Origin: Flavobacterium ginsengisoli
Lineage (GTDB): Bacteria; Bacteroidota; Bacteroidia; Flavobacteriales; Flavobacteriaceae
Assembly (NCBI RefSeq): GCF_029625315.1
Contig: NZ_CP121110.1
Coordinates: 4,880,501 to 4,944,500 of the forward strand
DNA: 64,000 nt
Direction of reading: 5' to 3'
Below, piece by piece: positions 28,368 to 39,376 of the stretch. The notes beneath the pieces are model-generated. The model saw only the letters and a program-made list of their open reading frames with translations, ran no database searches and was not told where the DNA came from. A program made the translations under genes and the position numbers. Within the stretch, counting starts at the first letter, position 1; each line of letters starts with the position of its first letter.

Positions 28368-28502
28368 CAAAATAATAATAAAATATTTAAGCAAAGTTTA
28401 CATCTAATCAATAGAAGTTGGTCACTTACAAAAGAAAAACTAGAATTAAGATTTGAATAAAACCAAACTAACCATTTGGATAAAAATATTGTTTTTTGAT
28501 CA

Positions 28503-28547
28503 TAAAAAAAGCCAGCCAATGCTGTGAACATTGCTGGCTTGTTCTTC
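28503..28547 (-). terminator. Hairpin in the susC leader with its T run on the minus strand
   Basis: AAGCCAGC-CAATG pairs with CATTG-CTGGCTT (one bulge). The plus-strand 3' side is GTTCTTC, a weak tract. On the minus strand the hairpin is followed by seven T residues. No minus-strand gene ends here, so it may end an antisense RNA or act as a leader structure. Confidence 0.5.
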
Positions 28548-28618
28548 ATCAGAACGGTTGATTGGAAATAAATAAATTGACCTTAACAAAGTTTTATTAA
28601 CCAAACCATTACAAAAGT

Positions 28619-31600
28619 ATGAAATTATTGCCTAAAAGTAAGCCTAAAAATTTTAGGTTTACTCCTAAACACGTAAAAGTTGTTAAACTTACTTCTACGT
28701 TACTTTTAGCTTTTACTATGCAATTAGCGTCTGCTAGCACAGAAAAAAGCGTTGTGTTTACGGATAAAAATGTAAAAAAGAATGACCCAATTCAGAAGAA
28801 AGTTACTGGTAAAGTAACCAATGAAAAAGGCGAATCGCTACCAGGTGTAAATATTGTTGCAAAAGGAACAAACATAAGCACTCAAACAGATTTTGACGGA
28901 AATTTTGTTTTTGAAGTCCCAGATAATGCAACAACTTTAATTGTTACATATATAGGATTACAAGATCAAGAAGTTGCAATTACGGGAAGTCCATTGAACA
29001 TTGTCTTAAAAGAAATAGGACAGCAAATGAACGAGGTGATTGTAGTAGGATATGGAGCTCAAAACAGAAGAACTTTAAGTACTGCAGTTTCTAAACTGGA
29101 TAAAAAAGTACTTGAAAACGTACCTTACTCAAACGTTACGCAATCTTTACAAGGAAGCGTTACAGGTTTGGTTGTAAAAACTTCTTCGGGACAGCCAGGA
29201 AAAGCTTCCAATGTAATTGTTCGTGGAGGTACTTCAATAGATAATCCTTCTGGCGCAACTCCTTTATATATTGTTGATGGTGTCATTAGAAATCAGATCG
29301 ATGATATTAACTCTTTAGATATTGCTTCACTTCAAGTACTTAAAGATGTCTGCTGCAACTTCTATTTATGGTGCACGAGCTTCAAATGGTGTAATCATAG
29401 TCACTACAAATACAGGTAAGGCAGGAAAGCTAAAAGTTACTTATAATGTTTCAACTCAAAACAGTAGAATTGGTAAAAAATACAATTTTATGGATGGAGG
29501 CGATTACATTAAAATGCAGCGTGAAGGATTGTATAATGCAGCCGAACTTGCAGGACTTTCTACAACTACTGGTATCGCACGTTTAGGACAATTGACCGGT
29601 GCTACGCCTGCAGGTACAGGAAATAATCTAGAAAACAATACTCCGTTTGCTACTTTATTAAAATCTAATTTATCTGCAGAAACCATAAGTACACTTCAGG
29701 CAAAAGGCTGGCAGGAAATTGCAGATCCTTTAAACCCAAGCAAGACGATTATGTACAAAAGTACCGATTGGAATGATATTTTATTTCAAGATGCTATTAC
29801 ACAAAGCCATACACTTGGTTTTAGCGGTGGAACAGACACAGGCGTATTCGATTTGAGTTTAGGATATTTAAAAGGTGATGGTATTACGATATTCACAGGA
29901 TACCAAAGGTTTACCAGTAAATTAAACGCTTCTTTAAAAGTTGCGGACAATTTTACAATTAACGGACGTGTTTTGTTCTCAAAAGCAAGTAACAATCAGG
30001 TTGTGGCTAACAGTGTAGTTTTCAATAGATATTTAGGAAACTCACCAACTACAAAACTATATTTAGAAGACGGAACTTTAGCTCCAGGACAAAACAACAT
30101 TAACGGAAATCCATTGTACCAGATGGGGAAAGTTAAAGGCAAAAATGAAAACGATAAGCTTCAGATGGGCGTAGATGGTGAATTAAGACTTGCAAAAGAT
30201 TTTACTTTCACACCAGCCATTTCATTATACAGCGAAAATGAAAATGACAATACTTTTCAACAGGCATTTTTAAGCGGAAGCAGCGGTTTGGTTGATAATA
30301 CAAGAACTGCAACAAGATTGAGCAATCAAACCTATCAAGTGCAATACGAAGGAGTTTTTGCTTATAAAAAAGATTGGGAAAATATTGGAAACTTTGATGC
30401 TAAACTAGGAGTTTCAAAATACGATAGAACCATTAAATATTTTAATGCAAGCAGGAAAAGGAAGCCCTTCAGATTTAGCGCAGACTTTAGACTCATCTCC
30501 AATTCGGTTTCGGTTTATAGCAACAATACCAAATTGGTTTTAAATAGTGTTTTCGGACGTGTTAATTACGATTATAAAAACAGATATTTTGCAACAGCTT
30601 CATTTCGTTATGATGGTTCATCAAGTTTAGGACCAGACAATAGATATGGTTTCTTTCCTGGGATTTCGGCAGGATGGAATATGCAGGAAGAGAAATTCTG
30701 GGCCAACACAATGCCAAAATTCTTTTCTTCTCTTAAACTTCGTGGAAGTTATGGTGTAAACGGAAACTTAGGAACTTTAGGAGATTTCCAAGCTGGAGGA
30801 TTATATGCAGGAACTACAAACGGACTTCCAAATAGCTACAATGGACAATCGGCGATTATCAACTCTCAAATTGCAAACCCAGGATTGAAATGGGAACAAT
30901 CTGAAACGATAAATGGTGGTTTTGATATCGGATTAAACGAAGATAAAATTAGAATCATTGGAGATTTCTATAACAAATTGACATCAGACTTATTGACAAA
31001 TCTGACTTTGCCTTCAAATAGTGGTTTCTCAACTGTTTTGACCAATTTAGGAGGATTAAGAAGCAAAGGTTTTGAGCTAGAAGTTCAGGCAAATGTTTAC
31101 AATAAAAATGATTGGAAAGTAAATGTTGGAGCAAACGTTTCGCACAATACCAATACAGTCGAAAAACTTCCATTTAATGGAAATGGAAATAATAGAATTG
31201 GAGGAACTGAGATCTGGGATGCAAAAAGTGGCAAATATGTTTATGTGGGAGGTTTACAGGAAGGACAAAAAATTGGAAACTTCTACGCTCATAAACAATT
31301 ATATATTCTGTCAACTCAAGCAGAAGCAGATGCATACAACGCAAAAGTTCACGATACTTATGTAACGAAAACGGCCGCAAATGGTGGTAATCCTGATGGA
31401 AGAAAATTTGCTGGAGACGCAGTTTTTGAAGATACAGACAATAACGGAATCATTGATAGCCGAGATAGACAATATATGGGGAATATGTTCCCAACATTCG
31501 TAGGAGGTTTCAATTTTGATACTTCATACAAAGGTTTCTCTCTAACAGTTAGAACAGATTATTCTTTAGGAGCAACAATTTACAACGAAGCAAGAGCACG

Positions 31601-32054
31601 TTTCTTAGGTCAGTTTCAAGGTAACTACGGATTATTGGCAGAAAGCGCACAAGCATGGCAGAAAGAAGGAGATATTACAGATGTTCCTCGTTACCGTTGG
31701 GCAGATCAAACCAATCAGAACAACTTATTCAGATCTGAAGCGAGCGGAGCAGCTTACAATACCAATATGTTCCAAGGTAACAGCCGTTACTACGAAAGCG
31801 GAGATTATTTATGCATAAGAGAAATTACGTTCAGTTATAGTTTTCCAAAAACACTTATCGAAAAAGCAAGTTTGACATCACTTCGTCTGTATGTTACAGG
31901 AAGTAATTTATACTACTTTACAAAATACAAAGGGTTAAGCCCAGAAGTACAAGGTATTGACGGAGGATCTAGTTTAGGATTAAACGCAGCTGGTTCTACA
32001 GGAACTTACCCAGTGCCTAGAAACATTATTCTTGGTTTAAATATCAGTTTGTAA
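28619..32054 (+). CDS. SusC/RagA family TonB-dependent outer membrane transporter (consensus indels)
   Basis: The corrected protein is about 1144 residues: signal sequence, carboxypeptidase-like beta domain (about 60-140), a TonB-box/plug region with NEVIVVGYG and VLKDAAATSIYGARASNG, and a 22-strand barrel to the C-terminus. The frame breaks at 29349, where removing one T restores GCTGC and the canonical KDAAATSIYG motif. A second, hidden pair of indels lies between 30449 and about 30505. Removing an A in GCAAGC restores AAGKGSPSDLAQTLDSSP, and the frame returns about 55 bases later. It should import sialylated oligosaccharide or free sialic acid with the SusD partner 18 bases downstream. Confidence 0.85.
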
Positions 32055-32072
32055 ATTTTTAATTAAAAAATC

Positions 32073-33537
32073 ATGAAAAAGAAATTTCTTTTATACACAA
32101 TACTTTTTTCAAGTCTTTCTCTTTTTAATTCTTGTCAAGATGATTTAGAATTAACATCTGATAGTGTTATTACATCTGACAGTTTCTGGAAAACAGAAGA
32201 TGACGCCAAAGCAGGCGTAAACGGAATGTATGTAAACTTTAGAATTCAGACACAGCAAAATTATTATTTGTTAGGAGGAGCAAGAAGTGCAGAAATTACT
32301 GGCGGAGTTCAGTCTCCTTTAACATTGGCAAATTACTATAACAACAATCTTACACCACAAAATATAGATGTAGATTGGGCTGGTTTGTATACTGTAATTC
32401 ATTCGGCAAACTTGGTTTTAAAATATGTGCCAAAAATTACATTTAGTCCATCAACAGTAAAAGAGCAAAAAAGATATATTGCTCAAGCCTATACCATGCG
32501 TGCGTTATGTTATTTCATTATGGCGCGTTCTTGGGGAGGAGTGCCAATTGTAACAGAACCAACAGAAAATACCAATCAGTCGCAATACATTATTCCGCGA
32601 AATACGATTGAAGAAACATTTGCCTTTATTAAATCAGATATTGATCAGGCCATTGCTAATTTTCCCGATGCAAACAATAACAAAACGCAATTGGCTCTTC
32701 CATCAGTTTATGCTTTAAAAGCAGAAGTGAATTTATGGACAGCAAAACAATTAAACGGAGGAACAGCAGACTTAAATAATGCTTTGGCAGACAATAAATG
32801 CAATTCCGGGAACACCGACTTTAATGCCAAGTTTCAAAGATGTTTTTGCTTTTGACAAAAAAGGAAATGCCGAAGTGCTTTTTGCAGTTCGTTATTCATT
32901 AGCCGATTTAACGTCATCACTATTAGATAACTGGAATCAGTTTATGTTTGTTGGACCAAGTGATTTTGCACCATTAACATCAGCACAGGCAACGGCCGTT
33001 TTCGGTACATTAGGAACAGGTTCAGGAAATGCTGGTATTTCGAGAGTACAGCCAGACATTACAAGATTCAATTTTGCGACTACAGATGCCAGAAAAGACG
33101 CAACGTATTTAACTTTATATAACGGTACAACTCCAGTAGTTACAGGTTTGGTAAAATATAATGGAACTGTAGACGGAACAATCAGAAGATTTGTGAGTGA
33201 TATCATTATTTACCGTTGGGCAGATATTTTATTAATGAAAGCAGAGATTAAAAACGCTTTAGGTCAGGATCCAACCACAGAAATGAATTTGGTAATGAAA
33301 AGAGCTGACGCATCGGCTTCATTTACAAATGATACTCCGGCAGCAAATGACGATGTGATTTTAAGAGAGCGTTTAAAAGAAATGGCCTTTGAAGGAAAAT
33401 CATGGTGGGATATTGTTCGTTTTAATAAAACAAGTATAGTTCCGTCAATGGCAGGAAAACAAGTACTGTTTCCAATTTCTCAAAACACAATCAATTTCAA
33501 TCCTAAAATTGTTCAGAATCCAGGATATACCAATTAA
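32073..33537 (+). CDS. SusD/RagB family nutrient-binding lipoprotein (one consensus indel)
   Basis: The corrected protein is about 487 residues. A signal peptide with lipobox FNSC is followed by TPR-like helices with typical SusD signatures (DSFWKTEDDAKAGVNGMY, RALCYFIMARSWGGVPIV, YRWADILLMKAE, FEGKSWWDIVRF). Removing one A at 32791 (GCAGAC to GCAGC) gives NNALAAINAIPG and joins the two frames. It caps the SusC barrel at the cell surface and captures ligand. It is the second gene of the locus. Confidence 0.88.
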
Positions 33538-33632
33538 ACGAAACAAAGAATAAAAAAACTAAAGTTTAAAATCAAACTGGAAATGAAAACTTTTCCAGTT
33601 TGATAAAACGAAAAAATTAAAAAATAAAAGTC

Positions 33633-34554
33633 ATGAAAATCGAACATTTACAAGGTCTTATTTCAGCTCCATTTACTCCATTTGATGAGAGTGGAAAATT
33701 GGATGTGAGCCTGATTCCAGCTTATTATACTTTTCTAAAAAGAAATGGAGTAACAGGAGCATTTATAATTGGTTCTACTGGCGAAGGGGTTTCGATGTCA
33801 TTAGAAGAGAAAAAAACGGTTGCTAAAGCATGGGCAGATTGTTCTAATCACGATGCCGATTTTAAAGTAATGGTTTTCCTTGGCGGAACTTGTTTAACAG
33901 ACTGTATCGAACTAGCTAAATACTCGTATGAAGTTGGTTTATACGCGGTTTCTATAACTGCGCCATTTTATTTCAAACCAGGAAACGTAGATACGCTGGC
34001 AGAAATTTGTATCAAAGTTGGAGAAAGTGTTCCAAACATGCCATTGTATTACTACCATATTCCAGTCTTGACAGGAGTAAATATTCCAATGTTTGATTTG
34101 GTAAGAGTTTTGGATGGAAAACTTCCAAATTTTGCAGGAGTAAAATATACACATGAAGATTTTATGGATTTTCAGAGCTGTATGAGTTATGAAAACGGAA
34201 AATACGATATGCTTTGGGGACGTGACGAAAACATGCTTTCAGCATTAGTTTTAGGTGCTAAAGGCGCTGTTGGAAGTACTTTTAATTATGCTCGCACCAT
34301 TGTACTATGATTTAATCGATGCTTTTAATGCTAATGATTTAACGAAAGCCAGAAAGTTACAGCAGAAGTCAATTGATATGATTCGTTTCTTAGGAAAGTA
34401 TGGCGGAATCTCAGTTGGAAAAGCCTACATGAAATTGGTTGGACATAATTTAGGAGAATTCAGATTGCCAGTCAAAAACATGAGTGCAGAACAATTTGAA
34501 TTATTCAAAAAAGATGTTGCAGGTTTAAATTTTGACGCCTTTAAATCAAAATAA
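33633..34554 (+). CDS. nanA: N-acetylneuraminate lyase (DapA/NanA family), one consensus indel
   Basis: The corrected protein is about 306 residues with the TIM-barrel pattern of the family. GSTGEGVSMSLEEK is the phosphate/carboxylate loop, the Tyr in YYYHIPVLTG is the proton relay and the Schiff-base Lys is in FAGVKYTHEDF. The break is at 34293, where removing one C restores GCTGC and NYAAPLYYDLIDAF. It cleaves N-acetylneuraminate to ManNAc and pyruvate in the cytoplasm. Locus context (mutarotase, epimerase, sialidase) makes lyase more likely than DHDP synthase. Confidence 0.88.
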
Positions 34555-34585
34555 TACGTTTCGTTTTCGGCTAAAACAAACAACT

Positions 34586-35746
34586 ATGAATCGATTTTTT
34601 TCTTTCTCAATTCTTACTATTTCAATTATGTCAGCAACAGTTGGTCTTTCGCAACAAAAAAATATTTCAAAAATAGAATGGCAAAAAGCAGCGCAGCTTC
34701 AAAATGCCGATGGAAGTCTTTCTCTAGGTTTTGCAGGACCAATTAATGGCGTGACAAATGATGTTTTAATTGTAGCTGGAGGAGCAAATTTTCAAGATAA
34801 AATGCCTTGGGAAGGAGGAAAGAAGCATTATTCAAAAGAAATTCATGTTTTAGAAAAAAACGATAAAACCTTTCATTGGAATAAAAAATCAATAGCAGAA
34901 TTACCAGAACCAATTGCGTATTGCGGCAATGTTTCAACCAGTTTAGGAATCGTGTACGTTGGAGGAGAAAATGAAAATGGTTTATCCAACAAAGCACATA
35001 TTTTAAATTGGAATTCTGAAAAAAATGAAATTGAAATAAAAGCACTGCCCGATTTTCCAATCCAAATAACCAATATTGCTCTTGTAAATGTAAGCAATGT
35101 AGTATATGCAATTGGCGGCGATGAAGCCACAAAAAGTTCCGATTTGGTTTTTAGCATTGATTTAAATAAAGCCAAACCAGAATGGAAATCAGAACCAAAA
35201 TTACCTTTTGCATTGGCAAATTCAGTAGCAGTATTTCAGAATGAAATTATTTATGTTGTTGGAGGAAGAACCAAAACAGCTTCTGGAATAAGTGATTTGC
35301 ACAACACAACATTGGCTTTCAACCTGAAAAAACAAATTTGGGAAACTAAAGCAATTATAACGGACGGAAAGAAAACGACCAATTTTTCAGCAGGAGCAGG
35401 AGTCGCTTTTGGGAAACACTATATCATTATTACCGGAGGAGATAACGGAGAAACATTTCATAAAATAGAAACCTATTTATCTCAAATTTCACAGACAGCT
35501 TCAGAAGAAGAAAAGGCAAAATTAATTGCCGAAAAAAATATCTTAAATACAACACATCAAGGATTTTACAATGCCGTTTTATTGTACGATACTTTAAAAA
35601 ATAAATGGACAAAAATTGGCGAATTGCCATTTCTGGCTCATGTCACGACAACAGCAGTACTTTGGAACGATAAAATTGTTTTATCAAATGGAGAAATAAA
35701 ACCTGGAATTCGAACTCCGAATATTATGTTAGGCACTATCAAATAA
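34586..35746 (+). CDS. nanM: Kelch-type N-acetylneuraminate mutarotase (cyclically permuted mutarotase family)
   Basis: A 386-residue protein with a signal peptide from the ATG at 34586. Repeated kelch blades are visible: VLIVAGGANFQDKMPWEGG, VYVGGENENG, VYAIGGDEA, IYVVGGRTKTASG and IITGGDNGE. The first blade resembles the permuted NanM-like family found next to nanA in Bacteroidota. It should speed anomer exchange of sialic acid in the periplasm before uptake. It lies 31 bases after nanA. Confidence 0.85.
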   Translation: MNRFFSFSILTISIMSATVGLSQQKNISKIEWQKAAQLQNADGSLSLGFAGPINGVTNDVLIVAGGANFQDKMPWEGGKKHYSKEIHVLEKNDKTFHWNKKSIAELPEPIAYCGNVSTSLGIVYVGGENENGLSNKAHILNWNSEKNEIEIKALPDFPIQITNIALVNVSNVVYAIGGDEATKSSDLVFSIDLNKAKPEWKSEPKLPFALANSVAVFQNEIIYVVGGRTKTASGISDLHNTTLAFNLKKQIWETKAIITDGKKTTNFSAGAGVAFGKHYIIITGGDNGETFHKIETYLSQISQTASEEEKAKLIAEKNILNTTHQGFYNAVLLYDTLKNKWTKIGELPFLAHVTTTAVLWNDKIVLSNGEIKPGIRTPNIMLGTIK

Positions 35747-35785
35747 TTAAGAAAATAACAAACCAAAAAGAAACCAAAAACCAAA

Positions 35786-37022
35786 ATGAAAAACTCTAAA
35801 TATTATCCTTGGCTCGTAGTCGCGTTACTTTGGATTGTAGCTTTATTAAACTACATGGACAGGCAGATGCTCGCAACCATGAGACCATCAATGGAAAGTG
35901 ACATTCCGGAATTAGTTTCAGGAGAAAATTTTGGACGCTTAATGGCAGTTTTTCTTTGGATTTATGCTTTGATGAGTCCAGTTTCTGGAATTATCGCCGA
36001 TAAATTAAATAGAAAATGGCTAATTATTGGGAGTTTATTTGTTTGGTCTGCAGTTACCTATGCAATGGGTTATGCCAAAACATACGATGAAGTTTATTGG
36101 CTAAGAGCCATTATGGGCGTGAGCGAAGCTTTATACATTCCTGCTGGTTTATCTTTAATTGCCGATTATCATCAACAAAAAACAAGATCACTTGCCATCG
36201 GGATCCACATGACAGGGCTTTATGTTGGTTCGGCTTTAGGTGGCTTTGGAGCAACAATTGCGACAAGATATTCTTGGCATTCTACTTTTCATCATTTCGG
36301 AATTGTAGGCGTGGTTTACTCTATCATTTTGGTTTTCTTTTTATTTGAGAAAAAGACAAAGGTTTTTGATCCAGAGTTTAATAAAACACACGAAAAAGTT
36401 TCTTTGCTAAAAGGTCTAGCCCTATTATTTACCAATATTTCTTTTTGGGTAATTCTTTTCTATTTCGCGATTATAAGTTTACCGGGATGGGCAACTAAAA
36501 ACTGGCTTCCAACGCTTTTCTCAGACAATTTAGGTATTTCAATGGATCAGGCTGGGCCTTTAGCAACGATTACAATTTCATTTTTCTTCTTTATTGGGAG
36601 TTGTGTTCGGTGGAATTTTATCAGATAAATGGGTTCAAAAAAATATAAAAGGAAGAATTTATACTAGCGCGATAGGTTTAAGCTTAACTATTCCCGCATT
36701 AATGTTGATCGGATTTGGGCATTCGTTGCTTCACGTGGTTGGCGCAGTTTTGTGTTTTGGTATAGGATACGGAATGTTTGACGCAAACAATATGCCCATT
36801 ATCTGTCAATTTGTTTCTTCAAAATATCGGGCTACGGCTTATGGTATTTTAAATATGACAGGAGTTGGCTGTGGCGCATTGGTCACCTCTTTGTTAGGTA
36901 AATCAGCCGATACTGGTAATTTGGGTTATGGTTTTTCTTTGATGGCCGGTATCGTACTGATTGCCCTTATAACACAAATTAGTTTTTTGCGCCCAAAAGT
37001 AAACGATTTTGAAGAGGCCTAA
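35786..37022 (+). CDS. nanT: MFS transporter, probable sialic acid permease (one consensus indel)
   Basis: The corrected protein is about 411 residues with 12 predicted transmembrane helices. It shows LLNYMDRQMLATMRPSME, GIIADKLNRKW in the loop 2-3 motif, a DDDR-type MRAIMGVSEALYIPAG helix and in the second half FGGILSDKWVQKN. The break near 36597 is a GGG where GG is expected (FFFFIGVVFGG). This sugar-acid symporter family (SLC17-like) serves as the inner-membrane sialic acid carrier in nanLET-type loci. Substrate is inferred from position between mutarotase and esterase genes. Confidence 0.8.
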
Positions 37023-37152
37023 AGCATAATTATTTACCCTTTTTTAAAAATTAGATTTGTTAGTTAGGTTTTTTGGTTTTATAAGCCTGGGCGAAGCCTT
37101 GCCGTTTCGCTCGGCTCATGATTCCTCAATTTTAATAGAATTTGAAGAAAAA

Positions 37153-39258
37153 ATGAGAACACAAAAACGAAATTTATTTCTGTTCCTATTAATAGTTTTT
37201 ACAGTCATTCCATTTAAAATGAATGCACAAAAAACGACTGTAAAAGTGGCTTGTTTGGGAGATTCTGTTACAGCGGGATATTTGTTGGCAAACCCGCAAT
37301 CAGAATCTTATCCTTCGCAATTGCAGGTTTTAATGGGAAATGGTTATGAAATTAGAAATTTTGGACACAGTGGTGCAACTCTTTTAAAAAAAGGGAGTAA
37401 ACCTTATTATAAAACTAAAGAATGCTCTGATGCGATTGCCTATCAGCCGGATATTGCAATTATTCATTTGGGATTAAATGATACTGATCCGAGGAACTGG
37501 CCGAATTACAAAGAAGATTTTAATGCCGATTATTTTTGGCTGATTGATGCATTAAGAAAACAGAATCCGAATGTAAAAATCTTTATCTGTCGTATGACTC
37601 CGATTTTCAATGAACATCCTCGTTTTAAATCGGGAACCCGAGATTGGTTTTGGCAAATTCAGGAGCATATTAATGAAATAGCTAAACCAAATAAAGTCCA
37701 TTTAATTGACCTTCACGAAAAATTATATTCGCGTCCAGATCTTTTTCCAGATGCCTTGCATCCAACAAAAGAAGGGGCAAAAATCTTAGCACAGACAGTT
37801 TACGAAAATGTTACCCAAGATTTTGGAGGTTTAAAATTAGGAACTGTTTTTACCGATAATATGGTTTTACAGCGTAACCAGCCGATTCTAATTTATGGAA
37901 ATGCAAATGGAGGAGAAAAAGTTGAAGTAGTTTTTGATGATAAAAAAGAAATTGCAACAACAAATGAAGCAGGAAAATGGAAAGTTATTTTTCCAGCAAT
38001 GAAATCTGGAGGAATTCACGAAATTTCAATTTCAACTTTAGATAAAAAAATCACTTTAAAAAATATTTTAATTGGAGATGTTTGGTTTTGTTCAGGACAA
38101 TCTAATATGGCTTTTCCTCTAAAAAAATCTGAAAATGGAATCTCTGAAGTAAAGAAAGCGGTTGAGAACACCAACCTTAGATTATTCAATTTTGAAGCTA
38201 TTCAAGAAACAAACGAAAAAGCTTTTGACTCGATTACTTTAGAAAAAGTAAATCAGTTGAAATATTTTTCTGGAAAATGGAAAACATGCGATTCTTTAAG
38301 TGCCAAAGATTTTTCGGCAGTAGCCTTTTACTTTGGTCAAAACATTATTCGCGAAGAAAATATTCCAATCGGATTAATAGAAGTTGCCGTTGGCGGTTCT
38401 CCAATAGAATCTTGGTTTGAGAGATATACTTTGGAGCATGATGATAAAGTAGTAGACGTATTAACAAATTGGAGAAAATCTGATTTCTTGCGACCTTGGG
38501 TACGCTCTAGAGCAGACGAAAATTTAAAAAACGCAATAAACCCAAAACAGCGCCATCCTTATGATCCTTGTTACAATTACGAAGCAGGCGTTTCGCATTT
38601 TACAGCGTTTCCGATAAAGGGATTTATTTGGTACCAAGGAGAAAGCAATGCACATAATGTTGAATTGTATGAACATTTAATGCCAGAATTAGTCAAAAAT
38701 TGGAGAAACGCTTGGGGAGGTTCATTGCCATTTTATTTTGTGCAATTATCAGGAATTAATCGACCATCGTGGCCAGAATTTAGAGATGCACAAAATAGAA
38801 TTCAAAAAGAAATTCCTAATAGTGGCATGGCTGTTAGTATGGATTTTGGAGAAGAGACAAATGTTCATCCAATAAAGAAAAGGCAAATTGGGGAGCGATT
38901 AGCGTTATTGGCATTAAAAAATACATACGGCAAAAAAATAATAGCAAACGGACCAATTCCTTTAAAAGCAATTCAAAAAGGAGATGCAATTCTAGTTTCT
39001 TTTTCGAATGCAAAACAATTATACACCGCAGATAAAAAAGACCTAATCGGTTTTGAATTAGTTACCGAGAAAGGAATTCGGATTGAAACCAAAGCAAAAA
39101 TTATAAAAGATCAAGTCGAGATTAGTATTCCGAATGGCGAAAAAGTTAATGAAGTTTTCTACGCTTGGAAACCTTATACAACAGCAAATTTGGTAAACGA
39201 AGCCAGTCTCCCATGTTCCACTTTTAAGCTTAAACTGAATTCTATAAGCAAAAACTAG
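37153..39258 (+). CDS. Two-domain esterase: SGNH hydrolase fused to sialate O-acetylesterase
   Basis: A 701-residue exported protein (signal peptide ending NAQ) starting at the ATG at 37153. Domain 1 (about 25-230) is an SGNH/GDSL hydrolase: CLGDSVTAG (Ser), the Gly in GHSGATLL, GLNDTDP and the catalytic pair DALHPTKEG. Domain 2 (about 235-695) is a SASA/sialate O-acetylesterase with VWFCSGQSNMAF (Ser), WYQGESNAH and NVHPIKKRQIGERL (His). It should remove O-acetyl groups from sialic acids so that the sialidase and lyase can act. The fusion of two separate esterase folds is notable. Confidence 0.88.
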   Translation: MRTQKRNLFLFLLIVFTVIPFKMNAQKTTVKVACLGDSVTAGYLLANPQSESYPSQLQVLMGNGYEIRNFGHSGATLLKKGSKPYYKTKECSDAIAYQPDIAIIHLGLNDTDPRNWPNYKEDFNADYFWLIDALRKQNPNVKIFICRMTPIFNEHPRFKSGTRDWFWQIQEHINEIAKPNKVHLIDLHEKLYSRPDLFPDALHPTKEGAKILAQTVYENVTQDFGGLKLGTVFTDNMVLQRNQPILIYGNANGGEKVEVVFDDKKEIATTNEAGKWKVIFPAMKSGGIHEISISTLDKKITLKNILIGDVWFCSGQSNMAFPLKKSENGISEVKKAVENTNLRLFNFEAIQETNEKAFDSITLEKVNQLKYFSGKWKTCDSLSAKDFSAVAFYFGQNIIREENIPIGLIEVAVGGSPIESWFERYTLEHDDKVVDVLTNWRKSDFLRPWVRSRADENLKNAINPKQRHPYDPCYNYEAGVSHFTAFPIKGFIWYQGESNAHNVELYEHLMPELVKNWRNAWGGSLPFYFVQLSGINRPSWPEFRDAQNRIQKEIPNSGMAVSMDFGEETNVHPIKKRQIGERLALLALKNTYGKKIIANGPIPLKAIQKGDAILVSFSNAKQLYTADKKDLIGFELVTEKGIRIETKAKIIKDQVEISIPNGEKVNEVFYAWKPYTTANLVNEASLPCSTFKLKLNSISKN

Positions 39259-39376
39259 AAAGTATCTCTATATCTATATTTTTCATTTGGCTGACCTGAT
39301 TTTTCAGCTAAAGTGACTTCACCTATCTATAACTGAACCTGAATTTATTTTCGGGCATAAAAAACATATATCAAAA

